Assembly: GCA_024803745.1 (NCBI GenBank)
Contig: JANJXV010000014.1
Span: forward strand, 4,565,001-4,629,000
Reading direction: 5' to 3'
DNA length: 64,000 bases
From: Megascapheus bottae
Taxonomy: Eukaryota > Chordata > Mammalia > Rodentia > Geomyidae
A program made the position numbers and the translations under genes. Position 1 is the stretch's first letter, and each line of letters opens with the position of its first letter. Under the pieces are notes generated by a model, which worked only from the letters and a program-made list of their open reading frames with translations, did no database searches and was not told the origin of the DNA. This document shows positions 22,805 through 35,567 of this stretch, piece after piece.

Positions 22805-25800
22805 AATGCAGAATAGAGATATTGCCAGATATGAAGGTCTTTCTTTGTTCCTGAATGTTCTATAACTATGGGAAAAATCATTTTTTAATCAAGTAAATAG
22901 TCAAAACTTCCAAAGATTAGTGAAGGTTGCTGAATGTATACACATATATGATTTCTACCCTTATTTATTAATTTCAAATTCTAAAATGAAATGACTACCA
23001 TTCTTGAAATTTTTTACTTGGATAAATATTATGTGCCATATGTCACACTCATCAAATAAAACTTTTGTTACAACTTGACTTTCTAACCGGAATGTTATTG
23101 GAATTTATATTTTGCATCTCAAATTTAATGTAATCTCAATAGAATACCAGGTGCACAGAATAAACCAGTGTTAAAATATATGCTTTGGTTTGTTAAAATA
23201 ATCAGCAGTGTTAAAAACAAGCATGCAAAGCAATCAAAAGCTGAACAGCACTTTTAAACAGAAAAGTTACTTTTGTGTATGAGTTTCCAAAAGTTTTCCT
23301 CAATTCTCCTATATGAGTCGTATATTTTGCAGATGATGGATGAAATTTTGAGATGACAACATGCATTCCAACTCTATAATCTTATAAACTTTGCCATTAT
23401 ATGGTTTGGAAATAAGGAAATTGGCATTCTTAATCATTAACTATATTATCTATAAAGTTCTTTATTAGACAATAATTAAACAGGATGGTCTGTAATTTGG
23501 TTAACTGATGACAAATAGCGTTTTTGGTACTTGTCATTGTGTACTTCCTGTGACTTTTATTCTCTCCTCTCATTATTGCCTACAAGGTCTACAAGGATGA
23601 AACAAAGCTGCAGGAGCATTTCCTCAACATGTAATATTTGAAACAGCTCATAGAGTTTTGTTACAATTTCACGAACAGAAAAATCACTTTTATTTCTGTT
23701 GACATTGTAGATCCTGTCACAAAGCCGATGGTGCAGACGCATCCTTCCTCGGGCGTGGTGGAGTACGTAGGGAACATGACCCTGACTTGCCAGGTGGAAG
23801 GGGGCACCAGACTGCTTTACCAGTGGCTAAAAAATGGGAGGCCTGTTCATCCCAGTTCCACCTCCTCCTTTTCTCCCCAAAACAACACCCTTCATATTAT
23901 TCCAGTGACCAAGGAAGATGTTGGAAATTACAGTTGCCTGGTAAAAAACCCTGTCAGTGAACTGGAAAGTGACATCGTTGTGCCTACCATATATTGTAAG
24001 TTTTGTCTTGGTTTTGCTTGTTTGTTGAGGGTGGGGATATTCTCATAGGGGAAGGAATATGCTAGTATCAAATGTTATTTGTTATAGGAGCCCAGTGTCA
24101 CAATCACGTAAGTATTGTTAGGTCATGAGCTATATCTAGAACACAACTCTTATTTCTTGAAGGTCAAGTTGAAATTCTGGTAGACGGCATTTGGGATACA
24201 GTCTGTGATTCCTTCCGTTGATAGCTGTGTTATGGAAACTGTCTTGTGCAACAGAAGGCGATATGCAGCAGCATTACTAGCCTCTCTACCCACTGCCTAC
24301 CAGAAGCCTTCTCTCCAGTACAGCAAAATATGTCCTTGGACTGTGACTGTGTCCCCTTCATTGTTTAAAGGCAATAGGAAGACAATTTGAATAGATAATT
24401 TCATTCATCTAGGAACATTTGGCCATCTCCATGTTATTGTTATTTTATTGTTTTATTTATGTTATTCTTTTTTTTTTTGCCAGTCCTGGGCTTGAGCTCA
24501 AGGCCTGAGCACTGTCCTTGGACTTTCTCAAGGCTAGAGCTCTACCACTTGAGCCTCAGCACCACTTCCGGCTTTTTTCTATGTATGTGGTACCGAGGAA
24601 TCGAACCCGGGTCTTCATGCATGCTAGGCAAGCACTTTAACCACTAGGCCAAACTCCCGGTCCCTTATTTATGTTATTCTTATTGCTTTGTCTTTCGGGA
24701 GTGTGATGGGGAGATTGAGCTGTACATTTGCACTCAGTGGAAGTTTATGTTGCCATTACAAGTACTCTTGAGTGACTTTCTCTTTCTGAGTATCAGTCCC
24801 CCTCCTCACCTTTTTCCTGCTGACTCCAATGTAATGCTAATGAACTGCATTAATGGCAAGCATTAAATAAGAATTTTATATGCATTAATAAAGAATTTGT
24901 ACATAGAGAAATTCATGTATGTGGGATGAGGTGCTGCCTGCCTACACTCCCAGAACTTTGGAACCTGAGGCACACACATCGTAAGTTTTACCATCAGCCT
25001 ATGCCACACAGCAAGTGTGAGGCCAGCCAGCCTGAGTTACGTAGTGAGACCCTGTATCAAAGGGAATGTGGCTTAGTGGTAGAGTGCTTTGCGTAGCATA
25101 CATGAAGCTCTGGGTTCAATCCTTCAATACCACATAAAAAGAAAAAGCCAGAAGTGGATCTGTGACTCAAGTGCTTGAGTAATAAGCACTGAGCAAAAGA
25201 AGCTTAGAGACAGTGTCCAGGCCTTGAGCTCAAGCTCAACAAATAAGTAAGCCATGCATGGTGGCTCATGCCTGTAATCCTAGCTCCTCAGGAGACTGAG
25301 ATCTGAGGATCACAGTTCAAAGCCAGTCCAGGCACTAAAGACCATGAGACTCTTATCCCCATTTAACCACCAGAAAACTGGAAATGACACTGTGGCTCCG
25401 GGGGTAGCCTTGAGCTGAGGATCTCAGGGATAGCGCCCAGGTCCACAGTTCAAGCCCCATAACCAACAAAAACAAAACAAAAAGTAAATAACTTTTTCAA
25501 ATAATTACAATAGAATCCATGAATTCATGAAGCCCTGGGTTCAATCTCCAAAAACTAAAACAAATAAATTAAAAGAGAAAAAGAAATTAGTGTAACTCAG
25601 TAAATGTTAGCTCTTTTTCTTTTCATTTTTTCTTTTACTTTCTTTAACCTAAAACTATGCTAACATGATTGGAAACATGGCATCAAAAAGCTATGGAGTG
25701 TATAGATAATACAGAAGATGTGTGCAAAGACAATATAGAAAGAATACTGGGCAGGAATTTTTATTGCCTCAAATTATTACTATTCCTTAATATAACATAG

Positions 25801-28800
25801 TTAATATTTATATTTCTAAACATGTGGAGTTTTTTATATCAATTCTTCCCAGTAACTTTCTGTCTGTGACTCCTCATTTGTCTACCAAAAGCTTAACTCT
25901 GACCACAGACTTAAAGAAAAAATTCCAGAGGCAGAAAGGGAAATTGATTAAACAATCACAGGTACATGAAAATATCATTTTTGAAATATACATTTATTTT
26001 TCCATGTAGTTTAATCTGGCAAAGCAAAAATAAGACCATTCTCTGAGCATATGCAAATCTGTGCACCAACTGAATTATTAATCTGGAACATGCTGAGACA
26101 CAGTCTAGAAAAAAATATATATATATATATACACGAGACTAAGCATAGTCATAACTATAAATACTAAATAGTGTGCTTTAAACTCCTAAACTGTTTTTCC
26201 TATGTTAATTAAAGAACCAAATGTCCTAATGTAATCTCATACTACCCAGAATATACCTTATGCTTACAGAATGAACCTTCATTACATTATTAAAGACAAT
26301 GCCCATAAAAATGCTTAGAAAATTTACTAATGCAAATATTTAATAGAACAAAGACAAGGAAGATTTTAATATATTCTATAGAATTATAAAACTCTGGGGT
26401 CTTAGGGAGAGAGGCAATTCTAGAACTAAACCTAAAGTCTTGAACATGTTAAGCAAGTACTCTACCACTGAGCTACACTAGTGAATGCTACCTCTCCTAT
26501 CATATATATAGAAACACAACCCAGGATCATTCCTTTAATATAGTCTCTTGAAATCACTGTTTTTCTTCATTTCAGGTAATAAGAATTGAATAAAATGAAG
26601 ATTTGTGCTTCTATTATTCTATATGTTGATCAATGTATTTCCAATATTTATCATTTTATGCTAACAGGGAATATATGCCTGACTTAATGCTGTCCTCTTT
26701 GTTCACTGGTTGCCTCTTCTTTCTGACATAATCTTGTAAAACACTGATCTCACCTGATCTCCCCTCCTCAGTGTCACCCAGGACTTCACTGAGCTCCTTC
26801 CTTGTCCTGGGCAGATGTCGCTCCTGGTTCTCACTGCATCACACTTTCCTTGATTCTTCTCCACTCATACACACCCCAACTTCAAACATAGTTCCACATA
26901 ATTCATGTGTACACCTGTAGGGCAGAACTTGGCACAGATTTAAAATCTCAATAAAGTTTCTTGAACTTGACCAAAATGGGATAGAGTATCTCTGTTTATA
27001 TCCCTTTCATTGTCTAGTGTCATTTGGTGATATTGTGGAAAGGTTAAGCTCTCATTATAAGATGACAGCCTCTTCATTATAGCGCTTTAGCCCTTTTAAT
27101 CTGACCTTTAGCAAAGTTCCTCCACAATCTACTAAGTGTCATATTCTAATATTCCCCCACAGAGGTCCAAAGCATAATTTAGAATTTCAGCATGAATGGC
27201 CTGCTCTGGTTTCTAAAATGCACTGTTACCATGACAGTTTTCTCTATGAAAACAGGAATTGGTTTTTATTTTGGCAGGAAAAATATGCTTAATGAAGTTA
27301 AGCAAGATTGATAATTATTCATAAGGTTATGATGTCAGAACCTATTATTGACCTTGGTAGAACATAATGTCAAATCAATTATTTAGGCAACTATCTACTT
27401 GCAGTTCACAAAATGCATATGCCTTCTAGATCCAGCTGTAAATAGCAAACACTACAATATTGTGAATGTGACATATGGCAGTGCTGCAGGGGGTTACTCA
27501 AAGTGATAAAAATTAAAGGAGGAAAAAGGTCAGGCATGGTAAATACTTACCATCTGCTCCCAAGCACCATGACGGAAATTTAGGTTTTGTTCCACCCAGC
27601 CATAAATTGTTAAAGAGAACAGATTATATTGATGTGTGGTTTTACAAGTCTTTTTTGTAAACAACAATTCCTGAGGTAAAGGGTTATTTCCATTGGGAAT
27701 TCTCTGCCAAAGGCAAGAAAGTGAATCATAATCCAGAGTTAAAATGGAATTATCTTTCTGCTTTCATCTTCAGTATCAGAGACCACTCTGTCTGAATCAC
27801 TCTAAGTCTCCAACTGGACTGCCCATTCACTTGAATAATGCACTAGGCTCTACTTCCAGAAGAGGGATGGTCATCCTGGAGTTCTAATGAAATAACATCA
27901 TAGCAGAATGAGAAAAAATAGATTGTAGGCAGCATGTACAGTGTGGACTATAGAGGGGCATGTGAATGTGGGGATGGGGGAGAGACAGACAGAGACAGAA
28001 AAGACTTGACCATATACTAAAATGCCAACATCTGCATTTGAGCTATTTCTCAATTACAAATTATTTTTCATTGACAGGCATTTTGGAATTTGGAGGGTTT
28101 TGGTAATGATTACCCATTTCTTATAGTCAGATAAAATGTTACATTTGAAGATATCATATCAGATGCAAGGAAATTGAATGTCTCAGATATTATGTCCCAA
28201 GATCTGGAAGAGATGCTTCAGGAAGGGAAACAGGGAGTTTAAGGAATTTAAAGTTGACTCCGACAAGCCTGATGTGATATGTAAACGAGTCATAAAGAAA
28301 ATATTGCACTGATCATGAAGTCAAGCAAACGAGGAACTAGCAAAACTCAGACTTGTCAGCTAACATAATCAGATTCTTTTCTTTGAAGGTATTTTGTTGT
28401 TGTTGTTGTTGTTGTTGTTGTTTGCCAGTCCTGGGTTTGAGCTCAGGGCCTAAGCACTGTTCTTGGACTTTCTCAAGGCTAGAACATTACCACTTGAACT
28501 TCAGCACCACTTCTGGCTTTTTCTTTATATGTATGTGGTATCAGGGAATTGAACCCGGGTCTTCATGCATGCTAGGCAAGCACTCTACCGCTAGGCCAAA
28601 CTCCTGGCCCTGAAAGTATGCTTTTGTCATACTAGAGTGATATTATTTAATTAAGTTATTTACCTTGTTCATTAACTTTTGCTCTAAAGGAACCCACAAC
28701 ATGAACCTAATCCTTACAACTGAAGAATTGCTACAGTGAAAACATGACATTAGGTGGCAGGTTCCAATGGCATTTCCAAATGAGGAAATCCTGCAATGTT

Positions 28801-29995
28801 TTGTGTAATATCACCACACTTGGAAACAATAAGTCTCATTTTTTATTAAATTAAAAGGCAATTTTATTTTTATAGTCACACTTTGTACACCTCAAAATCC
28901 AGTGGGAAGTCAGAGGCCTAAACTGAATGACCTTTTTTTTTTAATGATCCCACTTTTTTAAAAATCAAGTTTTGCCTTGCTCTACTCTCAACACGGGATT
29001 CAGAGATAACTGTGTGTATAGAGACTCATTTCTTATTTTTCCAAACCACAGTGGATTTCTTCCATTGGTTTCCTTCCATGTGAACCATACCCAGTGGCTC
29101 CTGGCCAGAAGGAAGCTTTGCTTCCCTGGTGTTCTAAGAATGCTTGCATCCTGAAGCATCTTCAATATGTCAGCTTCTCCCTCCATTCCAAAGTACCATG
29201 TTCACAGTAGCTACTCAATATTGACTTTTGCTGAGTGAGTAAAAGCAAACTGGCATTCCTATCCTATTAGTTAATATTCAGTGACTTCAGAATAAAAGTG
29301 CTCTGTTTTACAGGTTCTGCTCTTCACTCTGTAGCCCTGAGGTTTCATTTACCCTAGACTACTTCAAGCCTTAGATGTGAACACAATGTGACATGATCCT
29401 AGTGCAATCACAGAAACAGGGCATACATTGTTCTTTGTTTCATTTCTGTACACCAGCTCTTAATTGCTTTAAATCGGAAGGTACAATTAGCCCTTCACAT
29501 CTGTAGCATCAACATCAGCAGATTCAACCAAGCTCAGATTGTGTTTTTGAAAAGAAATCATATATGGTGAACATACACATATATTTTTCATGCTATTATT
29601 TTCTAAAAAAAATAAGGAACAACTGTTTTCATAACCTTTACATTATATTCAGTTGTATATGCAATCTAATGATGATTTAAAATATGCAAGAACGTGTGTA
29701 TATGTTAAATGTAAATATTGTATGTTTTATACAAGGAATTTGAACATCTGCAGATTTGGGTATGCTATGGGAGTCCTAGAGTCTAGCAGGCCCACGCCTG
29801 TAATCCTAGCTACTCGGGAGGCTGAGATCTGAAGATCAAGGTTCAAAGCCAGCCCAGACACAAAAGGACCTGAGACTCTTATCTCCATTTAACCTCTAGA
29901 AAATGAGAAGTGGGACTTGGCTCAAGAGTAGGGAGGGAGCCTTGAGCTGAAGAGCTCAGGGACAGCTCCCAGGCCTAGTTCAAGCCCCATAACCC

Positions 29996-30031
<36 letters not shown>

Positions 30032-33000
30032 TCTCCAAGTGCGATTACCATTTCAGAAAATTGTTGAAAAGCTCAGCCTTACAACAAGGATGAGAGTGCC
30101 TATACAATTAGAAAATAAGTTTCCGTCTTTCATAATTATAAATAAGTTCAATCTCAATGGTTTTGATTCTTAGAAATATCAAAATAAAGCATAGTAGATC
30201 GTCCTCACTTGGTAGTCTAAGGACCTGTTTGCCCAAGTCTATAGAGAAGATGTTCAGAGAAAAGTAAGATGGAACCATGCTCTTCCAAACTGTGCTGTTA
30301 CTATTTACATTACCTCTTTCTTTTTTTATATTGATTCAGATGGACCTTATGGACTTCAGGTTAATTCTGATAAAGGGCTAAAAGTTGGGGAAGTGTTCAC
30401 CGTTGACCTTGGAGAGGCCATCCTATTCGATTGTTCTGCTGATTCTTATCCTCCCAATACTTACTCCTGGATCCAGAGAACAGACAATACAACATATATC
30501 ATTAAGCATGGGCCTCTCTTGGAAGTTGCATCTGAGAAAGTATCTCAGAAGACAACTGACTATGTATGCTGTGCTTACAATAACATCACTGGGAGGCGGG
30601 ATGAAACTCATTTCACAGTCATCATCACATCTGTGGGTAAGTCTGTCTGACAGAGAAGGAAAGGACTTCAATAAAAAGCAAATGTGTGATGGCCTTGCTT
30701 TCACCTAGCTAATGCCTATGTGAAAGAAAAAAAAATCATTGTGGGGTCTTTTATGTGCTCTGTTTCCTACCTTAACCATCTGGCTGTCAAGACTAGGTCT
30801 TTATGCTCATTATGGATAAAAATATGTTTGTGTTCTATAGAAGTGTATTAAATTTAAGGCACTCTCACTGCCTAAACTTTCTCCATTATTATCTAGCTGA
30901 AGTATTTGCTGATATAAATAAAATCAGAAGTCCCTATTTTTTTAATAAGGATGTTATTACCAAGACCCAAAGACAGCTACAGTCTTAATGTCAGATAGCT
31001 GTCTTTTGCAAAATCCAAAAAAACCTGTTTGACCTGTAAGTAGATCAGCATTTGTTATAACAGTAAATAAGAAGAACAGGTGCTCATTTTTCAAAGGGGA
31101 TTCAGGGTTGTCAACATTAGTGACCTCTTTGTGGTTTTCAGAGTTATTTTTTCAATCCTCAAATGAATATTAACTCAAGTGAACCAGGAAAATAGAGAGG
31201 AAAATAAGAAGTATTTATGTGCTTTACGAAGTATTTGATTTTTCAATTTCTAAATGCATTTCTGCAATGTGAATTAAGTGCATTCTGGCCTACAGTTATA
31301 AATGACCATGCTTATAAGTATCAAGTGACCATCTACTCTGATCAATAAAGTTATATTAAATATCTGTGGGGAATTTGAAATTCCTTGCAGAAGGAGTATT
31401 TGCCTTTGAAATGTTTCCAGAACCAATCTCATATTTGATATAGTCAGAGTCAAGTTGTAGGAAATAGAGGAAGCTTTTTGGTTTTCTTGAGGCAAACAAA
31501 CAAACAAACAAACAAACAAAAACAAAAAAAGATGATGGCCAACCAAAAAGTCCCAGTGAAAAATGTGGAGAGCAAAAGGAAACAGAGTTAAAGATGACTA
31601 CAAGGTCGAAACTATGAAAGAAAAGTAAACAAGGCCAGAAAATAATCAAAAGGATTATTGGAGATTTTCAGTTGGAAAGTAGAAGGCTAGAGAATATGAC
31701 AATTAGCCCTCTGTTTTTCTTCCCCTGTAAAACTAGACCATTCAGTGACCTCTACCTCTGTGGGATAATAATTCACATCTAACCTGAGATATTGTTAATT
31801 GACCTTTCTGTATAAATAACCTAAAGAAAACAGAGGAAATGGTCAAGGTCACATAACCAGTATGTAATAAAATAATATCTGAACTCTAAGTTTTTCTTTT
31901 TAACTGCTACACAAATTTGTATCGCTTGGTGTACTGAAAATATTGAGAGGACTACAGTCTTTCTAAAAGAGATATATACATATATATAGTCATACAGAGT
32001 ATATCATATATTTTCTCATTGTCCTAATTTAATTATATATACCTATAGATCGTAACTTAAATATACCTATTGTAACTTAAAATATACTACATGTTTTGAG
32101 AAAAGAATAGCTATTAAATATTAAATTTGCATTTGAATTTTGAAAAGTAATTATTTTATTACCTTAATGAAAGACTTCTATAAATGCAGGTATCTTTCCT
32201 TTAAAATGGTAGATAAAACTAAATCACTGTTATGGCAATTAGTGTATATAAAAACCAAACATGTTTATGCAACTGTAATTATGTGATCAAAATCCTAATG
32301 AAAGCATTCAAAAATATAAACAAGTAGGTTTCCCTAAGATCACACAAATGTAGCTTGCAATTGGACTACTGTAGAAACATCTTAAATTACTTTGTAAACA
32401 GAAGAAATAAGCCATTTAAAAATTATTCATATTCCTATTTTTTCACTGAAAAGTACAGGGAAAGGATACAAGGCAGGAAAATTAATTTACTAATTTCTCC
32501 TTTATACAGTTTCCCACAGCAAAGTTTCCAGGAGGTCTGCCTCATTTTAGGTCACTAGAAATAACAGCTGAAATAGAATTACCACCCTGACATCCAGACT
32601 CAGCTCTTGGATGACACCCCTTGAGCTTCTACTGTGAAATACGATTGTTAAGTGGGGTGGAGCCATGAGGGAGTGTGAAACTGCGCAGCCCTCAACATGG
32701 CACCTTCATCTCCATAGGGGTCTGGATCTGTTGCCATAATCCATGAACAGATTGGATTGGAGGGCTTTCTGGACTCCATTCTGCTCTAGAAATTGACACC
32801 CTGGCTGATAGCATATGTCTAGCCTGCTTTGGGATCAGTGGCAAACAGCAGGGTTCCGATGCCATGGATACCACACCTGTTGCCCATATTTGCATTCAAC
32901 ATGTTATTCCATTTTATTTGTTTGCTTAAGGAGGGGGCACATAGCTTTTGCCCTCAAGCTTTGGTAAATGAGTCCCTCGTGTTTAAATAATGAGAGAGCA

Positions 33001-33794
33001 TGGCATGCTATGTGCTAACGAATGAGATTAACTCTCTAAAAGCAGGGCGGGGGGCAGGGGCGGAAAAAGCAGAGCTCCTAAAAATACCCAGAACTGCATT
33101 AGGGATTCACATACATTCTCTGGAACAAGAGTCAGAGGTTCTCCACTATGCTAAGTTCAAGTTGGAGTCCTTAGAAGTTCATCTACATAAAACACCTTTG
33201 CCTGAGACTGAGAGCACAGCTGTGTTCTTTGGATTCTCTTCTGGGCTAAAGAAATGCAAAGAGCAAAGACCTAAATTTTTGTAGAGGAGAAGGAAGCCAG
33301 GAAAGAACCTTTGTTCTGATTTTCATCACAGGGATCTGAGGACTTTTCCGCTCCCCATTTTCCATGCAAGTAACGATTTGCCAAACTTTAGGGCTGAAAA
33401 GCACTAGTCATTATAGGATCACAGAAGAGAAATAGAGACAAAGGAAAGAAGAGAAGGGGCAATAAAAACAAAGTCCAAAGAAAAGAGAAGTGGAGGACTT
33501 AAAGAGTGTGACCCTTTGTGAAAGAGAATGTGCAAACTGAGAAATGTTAGTCAATATACATCAAAAGGGGCAAAACGTTAACAGTGAAAGAGGGAGGAAA
33601 ATGTACCTTATGCATCTCAGGAAAAGACATTCAATTGTTTGTTAAAGCTACTATCGGATATCAGAATCACTGAAGTATCTGGCAAAGAAGATGTATGCAA
33701 AGAGAATGAGAAAGTTATTGTTAGCAGATTTTCAGGTTTAAAATACTAAGAAAAACATCGGAAACTATGCCATTTTCCCTCAGTTTTACTCATG

Positions 33795-33835
<41 letters not shown>

Positions 33836-35521
33836 GTATGTATGTATGTATCCAGGCCGCCCAGTGGCTCACGCCTCTATCCTAACTACTCTGGAGGCTG
33901 AGATCTGAGGATCATGGTTCAAAGCCAGCCTGGGCACAAAAGTCTATGAGACTCTTATCTCCAATTAACCACCAGATTACCAGAAGTGGTGCTGTGGCTC
34001 AAGTGGTAGAGGGCTAGCCTTGAGCTGAAGAGCTCAGGGACAGCACTCAGAGTTCAAGCCCCACAACTGACAAAAGAAAAAAAGAGAAGACAAATTCAGG
34101 AGCTTCAATAGAATAAATTAGCATTTAATACTTAATTAGGACTCAAGGGTTACTGAATTTTTGTAAAGGCACCTTGGCTTTCATCATGAAGTAAAAGATG
34201 TGAAGTTTGGTATTAGAAAAGTATGGGGAAAAAACTGACTTAGAGAGTCTACTTGACATCTATAAAAACTTTGGAACACATATCAACAAGAAAAAAGTTC
34301 AACTTCAACCTATATTCCAGGCTCTCTTCTAGCCTTATTGTGGCCATTATTTTAGAGCCAATTTCTTATCTGTACCTAAAAATAGAGCTGTAATTTTTTT
34401 ATTATATGCATTATTATTTGTAGGGTACAATTATATCAAATAAATGAGAAACATATACATCTACTTTTATGCACATAGTGTATATATGTATGAAAAAATA
34501 TTTATAAAAATATTTCAAAACCTTAGGGGATATCTTAGATTATCTCATCTACATTTAATAAAATTATAGAGAATATAACAATATAGATTAAATTTAAATG
34601 CATTGTCTGCAATCATTTACATTACCTATGGCCCAAAAAACTGAAGAAAATTAATTTGGTCTCCAAACATTTACTCAATTCAGCAAAATCATCCAAATGA
34701 TGATGACTGAAGTTCCAATATCACTTCATCCTATGAAATAGCAAGTAACATTCATTTAATATTATATTTGTCTATCCATGCTCTAAATGATTTCCTTGTT
34801 GAGTTGGATAGCAATCAAGCATTTATTTGAAGTTTTTATTTTGTCAAAACATGGTTGAGTTTCACCCCCAGTTGAATGTAGATGTAAGAATTCAATAAAA
34901 AATTTAAGTTCTTAGGGCCAGGAGTTTAGCCTAGTGGTAGAGTGCTTGCCTAACATGTATGAAGACCTGAGTTCTATTCCTCAGTACCACACACTTAGAA
35001 AAAAGCCAGAAGTGGTGCTGAGGCTCAAGTGGTAGAGCTCTAGCCTTGAGAAAAGTCCAAGGATAGGGCTCAGCCACTGAATGCAAGCCCAGGACTGGCA
35101 AAAAGAAAAAAAAATTAAGTTCTTGAGAGAATTAACCAGCTATATCAAATTAACAATTCCATAGTAACATGAATATTAAATATTTTATTGCTATTTGTGA
35201 ATTATATGTTATACATTCCCTGTTATCTATAACATTTTAAACCTATGTTAATATATGTATAAATATATATTATAAATATATATAGAGAGACAGTTATTAA
35301 TATACACTGATACAGTGTCCTATTTACATATTAAGTTTCAAACAAACTGCCCCAATTCACCAATTCATAGCAATCAGAGCAAGAAGACAACTTAAAGCTA
35401 GGTTTCATCTTCTTACAATAGTAATGTGAAAATCAAAATATTGAAAGTCAAATGGCTCATGTAAAGTACACAGCTTCTTAGAACAAGCTAATGAAGTACT
35501 ATATTGTGTGTGTGTGTGTGT

Positions 35522-35567
<46 letters not shown>

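Larger units (their letters stand above)
21221..23710 (+). other. HEPACAM2: HEPACAM2 intron 2
   Basis: About 2.5 kb with one antisense IDL-Geo SINE with clear target-site duplication, one sense B1-type SINE ending in a long CA repeat, and otherwise unassigned AT-rich sequence. Confidence 0.8.
23996..30339 (+). other. HEPACAM2: HEPACAM2 intron 3
   Basis: About 6.3 kb containing several SINEs (24469, 24917-25480, 28391, 29787), ID remnants and a TA repeat abutting the last SINE. The unique stretches 25600-26400, 26580-28380 and 28620-29780 show no exon-like signal. Confidence 0.8.

Noticed and set aside
23638..23710. Extension of HEPACAM2 exon 3 upstream to an ATG at 23638
   Set aside because: The ORF is open but this stretch is the intron's pyrimidine-rich end with a good acceptor at 23710, and the frame from exon 2 joins exactly at 23711.
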